Counted from the stretch's first letter, positions 1 to 8,777 are shown. The stretch is DNA of 64,000 bases from DATCYX01 sp963714425 (GCA_963714425.1 CAVQOI010000009.1:124001-188000); one strand, 5' to 3'. Notes: generated by a model from the letters alone, not told the origin. Translations and numbers: made by a program.

Positions 1-1953
1 GCGCCAGTACCACTTTCTGAGGGGTCACAATCGACCACACCGGTAGCCTACAAAGCCGGCGACCCAATCAAGATTGCCTACATGCCCCCAGCCACAGAGT
101 TCAACTACTACATGGCGATCGGCGAGGGGATCAATTCCCTGGCAAAGGAAGAGGGCGTAGAGACCTTCATGCTGGCGCCGCAGAGCGGCTCGGACATTGC
201 CACGCAGATGAAGATGCTGCAAGACGTGACCACGCAGGACGTGGACGCCATCATTCTGTCAACCCACGACGAGAATGCGGCAGCACCCCTGGTGAAGCAG
301 GCGGTGGAAATGGGCATCGCCGTAGTGATCGTGAACTCAGACATCGCTTCGTTCCCGACGGCGGTGAATGCGGTGGTGGGCTACAGCCAGCGGCGCGGGA
401 CATTTGCCCTGGGGCAGTATGCAGCTGAGATGGTCGATGGAACTGCCAAGGTAGGCGTGCTGGAAGGGCTGCCCGGCTACCACTCGACGGAGCGCATTGG
501 TGGGTTCCTGGATGCCTTCAAAGAGTATCCGGGGATGGAGATCGTTGCCAGCCTGCCGACCGCCTGGAACGTAGAGACGGGCAACACGTCGATGATGGAC
601 CTGCTTCAGGCGCATCCGGAGGTAGAGCTTGTGGTATGTGCCAACGACTACATCGCCATTGGCGCTGCCAAGGCGGCAGAGGCGCTGGGTCGTGAGGACG
701 TGCTGATCTTCGGCAACGACGGCGACACGGCAGGGTTGGAAGACATCTACAACGGGGTATGGACGGCGACGGTCAACACCACACCCTTCGTGATGGGTAA
801 GGTGGCGCTGCAGGTAGCGCTGGACGTGCTTAACGGCGCCTACCCGGGTGGCTGGACGGAGACCCCCACGGTCAACACCGATGCTGCCAATTCGGGCAGC
901 TTCCTATGCCAGGCACAGAACCTCTTCCCGCAGCCTTCGAAGGAGTACGCTTGCGAAGCGATGGAAGTTTACGCACCGCCTGAAGGTGCAATGGAGCCCG
1001 TACCGCTGTCGGAGGGGTCACAATCGACCACACCGGTAGCCTACAAAGCCGGCGACCCGATCAAGATTGCCTACATGCCACCGGCGACGGAGTTCAACTA
1101 CTACATGGCGATCGGCGAGGGGATCAATTCCCTGGCAAAGGAAGAGGGCGTAGAGACCTTCATGCTGGCGCCGCAGAGCGGCTCGGACATCGCCACGCAG
1201 ATGAAGATGCTGCAAGACGTGACCACGCAGGACGTGGACGCCATCATTCTGTCGACCCACGACGAGAATGCGGCGGCGCCGCTTGTGAAGCTGGCGGTGG
1301 ACATGGGCATTGCAGTCGTGATCGTGAACTCAGACATCGCTTCGTTCCCGACGGCGGTGAATGCGGTGGTGGGCTATAGCCAGCGGCGCGGGACATTTGC
1401 CCTGGGGCAGTATGCAGCTGAGATGGTCGATGGAACTGCCAAGGTAGGCGTGCTGGAAGGGCTGCCCGGCTACCACTCGACAGAGCGCATTGGCGGGTTC
1501 CTGGATGCCTTCAAGGAGTATCCCGGCATGGAGATCGTTGCCAGCCTGCCGACCGCCTGGAACGTGGAGACGGGGAACACGGCAATGATGGACCTGCTTC
1601 AGGCGCATCCGGAGGTAGAGCTGGTGGTGTGCGCCAACGACTATATCGCCATTGGCGCTGCCAAGGCGGCAGAGGCGCTGGGTCGTGAGGACGTGCTGAT
1701 CTTCGGCAACGACGGCGACACGGCAGGGTTGGAAGACATCTACAACGGAGTATGGACGGCGACGGTCAACACCACGCCCTTCGTGATGGGTAAGGTGGCG
1801 CTGCAGGTGGCGCTGGACGTGCTCAACGGCGTCTACCCAGGCGGCTGGACGGAGACCCCCACGGTCAACACCGACCAGGCAAACTCAGCCAGCTTCCTGT
1901 GCCAGGCCAATAACCTCTTCCCACAACCTTCTGTGGAGTATGCTTGCCCGTAA
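1..1953 (+). CDS. Tandem ribose-type sugar-binding protein (5' partial)
   Basis: The frame is open from base 1, so the start and signal peptide lie outside the window. The 650 visible residues contain two complete type-1 periplasmic binding units of the ribose/galactose (Peripla_BP_4) kind. Each begins at the motif IKIAYMPPATEFNYY (bases about 67 and 1060). The spacing is exactly 993 bp (331 codons), and by my reading only about nine residues differ, mostly near the C-terminal end of each unit. The linker PLSEGSQSTTPVAYKAGDP sits both between the units and before the first, so a third copy upstream is possible. The family binds sugars outside the membrane and hands them to an RbsC-type permease, here the one at 4294. 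A soluble binding protein with two ligand domains is unusual. A recent in-frame duplication is the simplest explanation; an assembly artefact cannot be excluded. Confidence 0.9.
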   Translation, partial: APVPLSEGSQSTTPVAYKAGDPIKIAYMPPATEFNYYMAIGEGINSLAKEEGVETFMLAPQSGSDIATQMKMLQDVTTQDVDAIILSTHDENAAAPLVKQAVEMGIAVVIVNSDIASFPTAVNAVVGYSQRRGTFALGQYAAEMVDGTAKVGVLEGLPGYHSTERIGGFLDAFKEYPGMEIVASLPTAWNVETGNTSMMDLLQAHPEVELVVCANDYIAIGAAKAAEALGREDVLIFGNDGDTAGLEDIYNGVWTATVNTTPFVMGKVALQVALDVLNGAYPGGWTETPTVNTDAANSGSFLCQAQNLFPQPSKEYACEAMEVYAPPEGAMEPVPLSEGSQSTTPVAYKAGDPIKIAYMPPATEFNYYMAIGEGINSLAKEEGVETFMLAPQSGSDIATQMKMLQDVTTQDVDAIILSTHDENAAAPLVKLAVDMGIAVVIVNSDIASFPTAVNAVVGYSQRRGTFALGQYAAEMVDGTAKVGVLEGLPGYHSTERIGGFLDAFKEYPGMEIVASLPTAWNVETGNTAMMDLLQAHPEVELVVCANDYIAIGAAKAAEALGREDVLIFGNDGDTAGLEDIYNGVWTATVNTTPFVMGKVALQVALDVLNGVYPGGWTETPTVNTDQANSASFLCQANNLFPQPSVEYACP

Positions 1954-1979
1954 TCCAGGCAAGATTCTCAAAGAGCTAC

Positions 1980-2016
1980 ATCTGTAGGGCGGGTTTATTT
2001 ACCCGCCCTCACAGAT
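1980..2016 (+). terminator. Strong hairpin after the binding protein gene
   Basis: ATCTGTAGGGCGGGT (1980-1994) pairs with ACCCGCCCT (2001-2009) plus ACAGAT (2011-2016), with one bulged C and a six-base loop. The following bases are only weakly T-rich. It lies 27 bp after the stop codon, where binding-protein operons often carry a processing or partial termination hairpin that keeps the ATPase at a lower level than the binding protein. That role is inferred. Confidence 0.55.
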
Positions 2017-2036
2017 ATTTGGCTAAATCAGCAACA

Positions 2037-2076
2037 GCCTTGTGATGGGTGCATGCCGAAGCATCCTTCACAAGGC
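2037..2076 (+). repeat. Second imperfect hairpin in the same intergenic gap
   Basis: GCCTTGTGATGGGTGC (2037-2052) is complementary to GCATCCTTCACAAGGC (2061-2076) except for two positions, with an eight-base loop. No T tract follows. With the hairpin at 1980-2016 it fills much of the gap between the binding protein and the ATPase. mRNA stabilisation or attenuation are possible roles. Confidence 0.45.
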
Positions 2077-2189
2077 AATTCATGTCAGGCTAGGCCAAGC
2101 TCGAGAAGGATTGGGTGCTCGGTTTGTCGAGTTTATTGTAAAATCATAGGAATAGTTACTTCTTTCGACTGGCTTCAAGGGAGCACGCA

Positions 2190-4310
2190 ATGAGCTTAAT
2201 GACTGAGGAGGGCATTCTCGCTGCCCCAGCAGCACCTGGAGAACCGCTCTGGGAATTGCATGGCATAAGCAAGGCATTCCCGGGAGTCCAGGCGCTGGAC
2301 GATGTCTCGTTTGCGGTCTATTCGGGTGAAGTGCATGCATTATTGGGGGAGAACGGGAGCGGGAAATCTACCCTGGCGAAGTGCCTGGCTGGCGTCCACC
2401 AGCCGGAGAGTGGGCAAATGCGCTTCCAAGGGAGCGAGGTCACTTTCCGAAACCCAATGGAAGCGAGGCAAACAGGGGTAGCGACCATTTATCAGGAATT
2501 TTCCCTGGTGCCCTCGCTGACCGTAGCCGAAAACATCTTCCTGGGTCGCTATCCACGCAATGTGGTGGGCACGATCGATTGGAGCGCAGCGCGCAAGGCG
2601 ACCGTCAAGGTGCTGGAAAGCCTCTCACTGAAAATCGACCCAGACGCAGTAGTACAAGGGCTCTCCGTTGCCGAACAGCAGCTGGTGGAGATTGCCAAGG
2701 CTATCTCCCTGCAATCCAACCTGCTGATCATGGATGAGCCCACAGCAGCTCTAGGTTTGGTGGAAACCCAGCACTTGATGGAGCTGATCCACCGCCTGAC
2801 TGAACAGGATAAAGCCATCATCTATATTTCTCACCGCTTAGACGAGGTATTCCAAATAGCTGACCGGGTCACCATCCTCAAAGACGGGCACCGGGTAAAG
2901 ACTGCGTCAATCGGTGAATTAGATATGGGCGAAGTGGTGCGCTTAATGATTGGCTTCGACATCCAGCAGCATTATCCCAAGGATCACAACACACAATCGA
3001 CACACGCACTGGAAGTAGAGGATCTGAGCACAGAGAATGGAGTGCAAAACGTAAGCTTCACCGTCAATGTGGGCGAGGTCTTTGGCCTGGGCGGAATGCT
3101 TGGCTCTGGGCGAACGGAGATCGCTCGAGCCATCTTCGGAATGGACAGGTTGGCTTCCGGAAAAGTGAGGCTGATGGGTGAAGAGGTGCGTTTCCATTCA
3201 CCCAGCGAGGCTGTCGCTGCCGGGATTGGGCTGATCCCAGAGAACCGCAAGACCGACGGTTGCTTCTTTAACTTTGAAGCGCCCAAGAACATCACCATCT
3301 CGCGCTTGAAAGAAGTGTTAAACGGGCCGTTTTTGAGCCTATCAAAGGAACTCCGGGTGGGGGAGAGCTACGTAAAGAAGATGAACATCCACCCCACTGC
3401 CCTTGAAAAATCGGTCAAGTTTTTATCGGGTGGCAATCAGCAAAAAGTGATCGTCGCGCGATGGCTATTTTCGCAAGCGCGCTTGCTAATTATGGATGAA
3501 CCCACCCAGGGTATTGATATTGGTGCCAAGCTGGAGGTGTATAACGTCATAAATGAGCTTACCGCCGCAGGTATCAGCATCTTGCTGATCAGCTCGGATT
3601 TCCCCGAGCTGTTAGCGATAAGCGACCGGGTAGCGATCGTGCGTGACGGGCGCATCCTGCACATCACGGAGGCGCAGCGTATGACCGAATACCAGCTGAT
3701 AGGCATGGCCTCCGGAGTTGGATTAAGCCAGGAGATTGAGATGTGGATGGATCTCCGCCGCATCGCCCATCATCATCTGCAAGCGCTGCGCGAGCGCTTC
3801 GACGTCACCGTTCACCTGGGCGTTCTGGATCGGCGCGAGATGGCGTTGCTCTATCTCGATAAAACCGGATACGGTACGGCTGCCATGGTGTCGCGCTCCG
3901 GCGCCTCGGGGCCATTGGGCTGCACCGGGCTTGGGAAGGTGCTGCTGGCTCACGAGCCTGCTCACAATGTAGAGGCGTGGATCGAGAAGCAAGGTCTGCA
4001 GAAATTCACCGATAATACGATTACCGATGCGCAGGCATTCATGGCAGAGATGGAGAGCATCCGCCAGCAGGGATTCGGGCTAGATATGGAAGAGCACGAG
4101 ATGGGTGTGCGTTGCATCGCCGCGCCGCTGTATGGCGCTGGTAGGGAGGTCATCGCTGCCATAAGCCTCTCAGGACCAAACGATAAGATGCCATCCGACC
4201 CTGGCAACAGCCCGATGCGGAAGGATGTGCAGTCTGCTGCAGAGACGATATCCAAAGAGTTTGTAGCCAGCCGTTCATCAGGAGATAGCCTACATGGATC
4301 AAATCGCTAA
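2190..4310 (+). CDS. RbsA-type sugar ABC ATPase fused to an IclR effector-binding domain
   Basis: Residues 1 to about 508 are a standard double ATPase of ribose-type importers. NBD1 has Walker A GENGSGKST (53-61), signature LSVAEQQ (159-165) and Walker B LLIMDEP (178-184). NBD2 has the degenerate P-loop GMLGSGRTE (302-310), signature LSGGNQQ (412-418) and Walker B LLIMDEP (432-438). RbsA proteins normally end near residue 500. Here the frame continues without a break into residues about 517-692, which match the effector-binding domain of IclR regulators: linker helix LRRIAHHHLQALRERF, then VHLGVLDRRE, GPLGCTGLGKVLLA, NTITD, EEHEMGVRCIAAPL and AAISLSGP. The IclR DNA-binding helix-turn-helix is absent. 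The likely role is energising sugar import at the inner membrane, with the extra domain sensing a cytoplasmic ligand; the sensing role is inferred. It overlaps the permease gene by 17 bp. The start has AGGGAG upstream. Confidence 0.93.
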   Translation: MSLMTEEGILAAPAAPGEPLWELHGISKAFPGVQALDDVSFAVYSGEVHALLGENGSGKSTLAKCLAGVHQPESGQMRFQGSEVTFRNPMEARQTGVATIYQEFSLVPSLTVAENIFLGRYPRNVVGTIDWSAARKATVKVLESLSLKIDPDAVVQGLSVAEQQLVEIAKAISLQSNLLIMDEPTAALGLVETQHLMELIHRLTEQDKAIIYISHRLDEVFQIADRVTILKDGHRVKTASIGELDMGEVVRLMIGFDIQQHYPKDHNTQSTHALEVEDLSTENGVQNVSFTVNVGEVFGLGGMLGSGRTEIARAIFGMDRLASGKVRLMGEEVRFHSPSEAVAAGIGLIPENRKTDGCFFNFEAPKNITISRLKEVLNGPFLSLSKELRVGESYVKKMNIHPTALEKSVKFLSGGNQQKVIVARWLFSQARLLIMDEPTQGIDIGAKLEVYNVINELTAAGISILLISSDFPELLAISDRVAIVRDGRILHITEAQRMTEYQLIGMASGVGLSQEIEMWMDLRRIAHHHLQALRERFDVTVHLGVLDRREMALLYLDKTGYGTAAMVSRSGASGPLGCTGLGKVLLAHEPAHNVEAWIEKQGLQKFTDNTITDAQAFMAEMESIRQQGFGLDMEEHEMGVRCIAAPLYGAGREVIAAISLSGPNDKMPSDPGNSPMRKDVQSAAETISKEFVASRSSGDSLHGSNR

Positions 4311-5283
4311 GTTCTTCCGCTCCACTGTCGCTGGCCCGCTGGTCGCTTTTATTGTCGTGGCGATCACGGCCAGTCTGGCTACACCTCGCTTCTTACTGCC
4401 ACAGAACTTGAGCAATGTTTCTTTACAGGTGGCGACGGTGGCTGTGGTCTCGATTGGTGCAACGCTGGTGATCCTGACGGGTGGCATCGATCTGTCCCCA
4501 GGGTCAACCGTTGCTCTGGTGACCTGCACGCTGGCGATCCTGGTGAAGAAAATGGGACTGCCTTTGCCTGTCGGCATCCTGCTGGTATTGCTGCTTGGCG
4601 CAGGGGCCGGTTTTATCAACGGCTTTTTGAGCACTTTCATGAAAATCCCATCCTTTATTGTCACTCTGGCGACCATGAGCATCTTCCGCGGGCTGGCGTT
4701 CTTGATTACCAATGGCACCCCAATCTTCTCGGTCTCGCCAGCCCTTGAGCCTATCTTCTATGGCAAGCTCCTAAACATCCCTCTCCCGTTCTATTACGTG
4801 ATTATCCTCTATATATTGGGAGCATTCTTCCTGCGCAGCACGGTGCTTGGACGCACGATCTACGCCGTGGGTGGCAACGAATCGGCAGCGCGGCTGACAG
4901 GCATTCGCGTCAACCGCGTGCGCCTGCTGGCTTTTATTCTCTCCGGGATCACTGCTGCCATTGGTGGGGTGCTGCTGACCGCTTGGCTCAATTCCGGCTC
5001 GCCTAACTATGGTGCTGAACTCGGTTTGCAGTCCATAGCTGCGGCGGTGATTGGGGGCGCCAGCCTCGTCGGTGGTTATGGGAGCATGATTGCCACCCTG
5101 ATCGGTGCGCTGACAGTGGCGGTGGTGCAGAACGGCCTCAACCTGCTGGCTGTCCCGGCCTCCTGGCAGGAGATCACCCTGGGAATGGTCATCGTGCTGG
5201 CGGTCGGGTTGGATATGTGGCGCTCGGATATCGGGCGCGGCATCAGCCGGCTATTTCGCTTCTCTGGCGAAAAACCCGGTTGA
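4294..5283 (+). CDS. RbsC-type sugar ABC permease
   Basis: This 329-residue, very hydrophobic protein (roughly 8-10 membrane segments) belongs to the BPD_transp_2 family of ribose/xylose permeases. The motif GGIDLSPG (63-70) and the cytoplasmic coupling loop AVGGNESAARLTGIRV (about 190-205) are diagnostic. It would form the channel for sugar delivered by the tandem binding protein and be driven by the ATPase-IclR fusion. Only one permease gene is present, so a homodimer is expected. The ATG lies inside the end of the ATPase gene and is preceded by AGGAG, which suggests translational coupling. The substrate cannot be read from the sequence. Confidence 0.93.
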   Translation: MDQIAKFFRSTVAGPLVAFIVVAITASLATPRFLLPQNLSNVSLQVATVAVVSIGATLVILTGGIDLSPGSTVALVTCTLAILVKKMGLPLPVGILLVLLLGAGAGFINGFLSTFMKIPSFIVTLATMSIFRGLAFLITNGTPIFSVSPALEPIFYGKLLNIPLPFYYVIILYILGAFFLRSTVLGRTIYAVGGNESAARLTGIRVNRVRLLAFILSGITAAIGGVLLTAWLNSGSPNYGAELGLQSIAAAVIGGASLVGGYGSMIATLIGALTVAVVQNGLNLLAVPASWQEITLGMVIVLAVGLDMWRSDIGRGISRLFRFSGEKPG

Positions 5284-5398
5284 AAGCAAGTATATAAACA
5301 CGAAGGACACAAAGGCTCCTGTAATTTTGTGGCTAATCACATACTTCGTGGTACCTTGTGCCCTTGGTGGTGAATAAACCTAATAGGAGTGCATCAAA

Positions 5399-6463
5399 AT
5401 GTACACATATGGGCGAAAGACCGGCTGCCGCATCAGCCTGGATTACACCTACCGGGGGATGCGCGTGGCATACCTGGAGAACGATCTGATACGGGTGGGT
5501 GTGTTGTTGGATAAGGGGGCAGATATCTTTGAGTTTACCTATAAGCCGAAGGATCTCGATTTCATGTGGCAGTCCCCGATCGAGATGCGCAAGCCTTTCG
5601 TGGCTACCAGCGCGCTGCCTGAAGGCGCCTTCCACGATTATTTCTATGGTGGATGGCAAGAAGTTCTGCCATCTGCTGGGTGGGCTTCAGAGCCCTACAT
5701 GGGCACCTACCAGGGGCTGCATGGGGAAGTCTCACTGCTGCCCTTTGAGGCTGCCCTGCTCGAGGACACACCTGAGAGGGTATCCGTGCGCACCTGGGTG
5801 CGCACCTACCGCTCGCCATTGAAGCTCGAACGCACGATGAGCCTCCAGCGCGATAAAGGTGCCCTGTTTATTCAAGAGCGCCTGGTCAACGAATCTCCGG
5901 GCGAATTTGCGATCATGTGGGGTCATCACCCTGCATTCGGCCAGCCGTTCCTGGACGAGCACTGCGTCGTACGAGCACCGGCGAAAAAGGTAGAGGTGCT
6001 GGCATTCCACCCCAATGGATTATGGGAGCCCGGGGGCGATTACGACTTCCCCATGGTGCCTAACCGGCGCACCGGACAGCTCCAGGATATCACCCGCGTG
6101 CAGGGGCGAGAAACCCGTTCGGTGGATGTGGTCTTCTTCAAGGAACTTAGTGAAGGTACTTACACCATCACCAATGAGAAGCTGGGTGTGGGTTTTGGGA
6201 TGGCATGGGACTCCCACCTGTTCCGTTACCTGTGGATGTGGCAGGTGTACGGTGGGCACAATGATTACCCGTGGTACGGGCGGACCTATAATTGTGCGTT
6301 GGAGCCGTTCACCGGCTACCCGCCGGCGGGAATCCAGAATGCTTTAAAGAACGGGACTGCATACATTATGAAGCCGGATGAAGTGATCGAGACGCAGCTT
6401 GTGGCTGCAGCATACCAGGCAGACGCTGCCCACAGGGTAGCACCGGACGGCACAGTCAGCTGA
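5399..6463 (+). CDS. DUF4432 / aldose 1-epimerase-like protein
   Basis: The 354 residues match the galactose-mutarotase-like beta-sandwich family annotated as DUF4432. Supporting stretches are GADIFEFTYKPKDLDFMW near the N-terminus, the central WGHHPAFG, and LWMWQVYGGHNDYPWYGRTYNCALEPFTGYP near the C-terminus. Such proteins interconvert sugar anomers or act on related substrates, usually in the cytoplasm, and often sit beside sugar ABC importers. It follows the permease after about 115 bp and is preceded by AATAGGAG. It probably belongs to the same transcription unit. The exact substrate is unknown. Confidence 0.8.
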   Translation: MYTYGRKTGCRISLDYTYRGMRVAYLENDLIRVGVLLDKGADIFEFTYKPKDLDFMWQSPIEMRKPFVATSALPEGAFHDYFYGGWQEVLPSAGWASEPYMGTYQGLHGEVSLLPFEAALLEDTPERVSVRTWVRTYRSPLKLERTMSLQRDKGALFIQERLVNESPGEFAIMWGHHPAFGQPFLDEHCVVRAPAKKVEVLAFHPNGLWEPGGDYDFPMVPNRRTGQLQDITRVQGRETRSVDVVFFKELSEGTYTITNEKLGVGFGMAWDSHLFRYLWMWQVYGGHNDYPWYGRTYNCALEPFTGYPPAGIQNALKNGTAYIMKPDEVIETQLVAAAYQADAAHRVAPDGTVS

Positions 6464-6838
6464 TAAGCAAAAGATCGACAAAATTGGTTATACGGTGTCA
6501 TGCCTCCATCAGCCCAGCCGTGGCAGAATATTCGCTACCATAATTCGATAAAGACTCAACGATCACACTCGAAATAGTCGTTAGGTCGAATATCCACGGA
6601 TAAGTTCCGACCATCACTGAGCAACGCTACGGCGTAAATGCCAATCATGTACTATTGGAAACACTTCCGAGACCGTGGTCTCGGAAGTTGTTTTGTATTT
6701 GCTTCCTCCCACCCCCTTCTCGGCAACCTCACAACGCCACAATAAACTTCCCTAGAGCTAGACCAGGCAATGCCGAGTCGTGTGGCCCCCTTATATTACT
6801 CGGAGAACGGATAATTCGGGCTCCAGAATCCGGATTGC
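6464..6838 (+). other. Intergenic region with possible operator and hairpin
   Basis: No convincing gene lies here. A short frame starting at 6655 has no ribosome-binding site, no recognisable motif, and runs over the hairpin. Visible structure consists of a possible inverted repeat CCAAT-N8-ATTGG near 6641-6658 and the hairpin listed separately at 6663-6688. The rest shows nothing I can interpret. Confidence 0.5.
6663..6700 (+). terminator. Perfect inverted repeat with T-rich tail
   Basis: ACTTCCGAGACC (6663-6674) and GGTCTCGGAAGT (6677-6688) are perfect complements separated by two bases, and TGTTTTGTATTT follows. This fits an intrinsic terminator for the upstream 1-6463 operon. Perfect symmetry would also allow an operator role. 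Confidence 0.6.
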
Positions 6839-6866
6839 TTGACAAGTGGGTAAAATACCGTATAAT
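6839..6866 (+). promoter_or_regulatory. Consensus sigma-70-type promoter of the GntR gene
   Basis: TTGACA (6839-6844) and TATAAT (6861-6866) are both perfect consensus boxes with a 16-bp spacer, 38 bp upstream of the chosen start of the GntR gene. Confidence 0.8.
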
Positions 6867-6879
6867 ATTTTAATCAGCT

Positions 6880-6905
6880 TGTAATGACAGGAGAACAGCA
6901 TTACA
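6880..6905 (+). promoter_or_regulatory. Degenerate operator, probable GntR autoregulation site
   Basis: TGTAATGACAGG (6880-6891) matches the left part of the palindromes at 18147 and 57862. A matching half-site ATTACA (6900-6905) follows, but 8 bp further away than in those sites. It lies just downstream of the -10 box and reaches the start codon, a position suited to repression. Confidence 0.45.
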
Positions 6906-7714
6906 TGTCAAATGCTCCCATCAACACGAATATCGACCGAGATACCTACATCCCGCTCTATATCCAGGTGATTGATGCTATCCGTGAATACATTGAAAGC
7001 GGAGGGGGGAAACCGGGCGAGCAACTTCCTGGCGAACCGGAACTTTGCCGCATGTTTGATATCAGCCGTACGGTGATCCGCCAAGCACTGAAAGAGCTGG
7101 AGATAAAAGGATTAATCTATCGCTCCAAAGGGCGCGGCACGTTCATCGCTGAGCCAAAAATCCGCGAGAGCCTTTTCCAGGAGCTGACCGGATTCTTTCA
7201 GGACATGGAGACCAAGGGACTGCGCCCTGTCTCACGGATGCTAAAACAGGAAATCATCCAGCCCACTTCAAAGATCGCAAACCTGCTGAACCTTAGCGAA
7301 GATTCGCCGGTGATCGAAATCGAACGACTACGTTTCGTTCATGACGAGCCGATCGTGTTGGTGAGCAGCTATTTACCGCATGCACTTGTGCCAGGCTTAG
7401 AAAAAGTGGATTTGCGCCACCAGTCTCTGTATGCCTATATTGAACAAGCCTATGGTCTGCAACTCGCTCGTGGGCGTCGCATTCTCGAAGCTGTCCAAGC
7501 AAACAGCGTTGAAGCCAATCTTCTGCAGATCAAAAAAGGCTCTCCCCTGCTATTGCTAGACAGCGTTGGTTATCTGGCGAATGGCACGCCATTAGAGTAT
7601 TATCATGCATTACATCGCGGCGACCGTTCACGCTTCGAAGTTGAGCTAATCCGCACCCGCCAACCTGGTAAGCTGGTCGAGAAGCTGCTTCATGAGAGCC
7701 TGCTTTCGGAATAA
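6905..7714 (+). CDS. GntR-family regulator (HutC/UTRA type)
   Basis: The 269 residues start with a winged helix-turn-helix of the GntR type (GEQLPGEPELCRMFDISR, then QALKELEIKGLIYRSKGRGTF). A UTRA effector domain follows, with IEIERLRFVHDEPIVLVSSYLP and PLEYYHALHRGDRSRFEVEL. HutC-type members are sugar- or metabolite-responsive repressors. I chose the ATG at 6905 over the one at 6884 because AGGAG lies 11 bp upstream and 6884 lies inside the putative operator. It is the only regulator in the 6.9-28 kb catabolic locus, and motif sharing suggests it also controls promoters at 18 kb and 58 kb. The ligand is unknown. Confidence 0.93.
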   Translation: MSNAPINTNIDRDTYIPLYIQVIDAIREYIESGGGKPGEQLPGEPELCRMFDISRTVIRQALKELEIKGLIYRSKGRGTFIAEPKIRESLFQELTGFFQDMETKGLRPVSRMLKQEIIQPTSKIANLLNLSEDSPVIEIERLRFVHDEPIVLVSSYLPHALVPGLEKVDLRHQSLYAYIEQAYGLQLARGRRILEAVQANSVEANLLQIKKGSPLLLLDSVGYLANGTPLEYYHALHRGDRSRFEVELIRTRQPGKLVEKLLHESLLSE

Positions 7715-7798
7715 GATCTGCCAATCAGCGTTCAAATTGGTTTTGCATGGGTGCTAGCTGGCCCGTAAATATCTAACCACCTATAAGGAGGATCTCCA

Positions 7799-8668
7799 AT
7801 GCCCAAGATGAAAATCGGAATCGATAGCTATTGTTTCCATCGCTACTTTGGCGAGGTCTACCCACATCAATCAGCCCCAGAAAAAATGATGACCATGGAG
7901 GACTTCCTGGACTTCGCCAATTTCCTTGGGGTGGATGGCGTGTCGCTAAAGTCCTGCTTTTTCCCGTCGTTTGAAAAGGCCTGGTTTGCGGACTTGAAGG
8001 CTCAACTGGATGCATACGGTTTTGATCGGGTGTATGCCTGGGGACATCCCGATGGAATGGAAGCAGGCAAGAACCGCGATGCTTTCAATGACATGGTCAA
8101 GCAGATCGCAAATGCCAAAGCAATTGGCGCCAAAGTTATGCGCGTGGTAGCCAGCAGCCTGATGTTTCGCTTCGAGCCGCATGGTCCCCAAATTGACACC
8201 CTGGTAACCTGGTTTAAGGAAGCCGTGAAAGTCGCAGAAGAGTACGATGTGAAACTGGCTGTTGAAAATCACATTGACTATACATCGGATGAGTGCGTCG
8301 AGCTTATCGAGCGGGTGGGATCCCCATACCTGGGTCTTAACCTGGATACAGGAAATTTCCTGCGCCTGTTGGATGATGCTGTCGAAGGCACCCGCAAGCT
8401 GGCCAAACACGTGCTGGCTACACACATCAAAGATCTCAAACCCGTGCGCGGTGTCAACGCGCAAGAGTGGTACTTCTTCTCATCAACGCCAGTGGGTGAT
8501 GGTCTGGTCGATAACCAGAAGATTGCCCAGCTGCTGTACGACGCAGGCTATGAAGGCTTCCTGGCAGTAGAGACTGATTCCCTACACCCTGACTATGAAA
8601 ATCAGGAATTTGCAGCCATCGAGAAAAGCATCCGAGAACTAAAGCGCCTCGCTGCCAGCGTATATTAA
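7799..8668 (+). CDS. IolE-like TIM-barrel sugar isomerase/epimerase
   Basis: This 289-residue protein belongs to the xylose-isomerase-like TIM-barrel (AP_endonuc_2) superfamily. Likely metal-binding segments are VENHIDYTSDE, GLNLDTGNFLR, THIKDL and LAVETDS. Members isomerise, epimerise or dehydrate sugars, inososes and related hydroxy acids in the cytoplasm. A very strong Shine-Dalgarno sequence (AAGGAGG) precedes the ATG. It is the first structural gene after the regulator and one of four such barrels in this locus, plus a fifth at 58004. The substrate cannot be assigned from sequence alone. Confidence 0.85.
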   Translation: MPKMKIGIDSYCFHRYFGEVYPHQSAPEKMMTMEDFLDFANFLGVDGVSLKSCFFPSFEKAWFADLKAQLDAYGFDRVYAWGHPDGMEAGKNRDAFNDMVKQIANAKAIGAKVMRVVASSLMFRFEPHGPQIDTLVTWFKEAVKVAEEYDVKLAVENHIDYTSDECVELIERVGSPYLGLNLDTGNFLRLLDDAVEGTRKLAKHVLATHIKDLKPVRGVNAQEWYFFSSTPVGDGLVDNQKIAQLLYDAGYEGFLAVETDSLHPDYENQEFAAIEKSIRELKRLAASVY

Positions 8669-8777
8669 CGTGTAATCGAATGAGCCAAGGAAAGCTGCAA
8701 ACCAACCAGACGCTTGTCAGTGGATCAATAATTCAGATCTATCCTGATTGCAAGTTTTGGCGTGGCAAATGGTGTCT

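Noticed and set aside
337..1608. Repeated minus-strand frames (337-615 and 1330-1608) inside the tandem binding protein
   Set aside because: They recur only because the coding DNA is duplicated, and have no start signals or family motifs.
6655..6873. 72-codon plus-strand frame in the gap before the GntR gene
   Set aside because: No ribosome-binding site, no recognisable motif, overlaps a hairpin and the GntR promoter.
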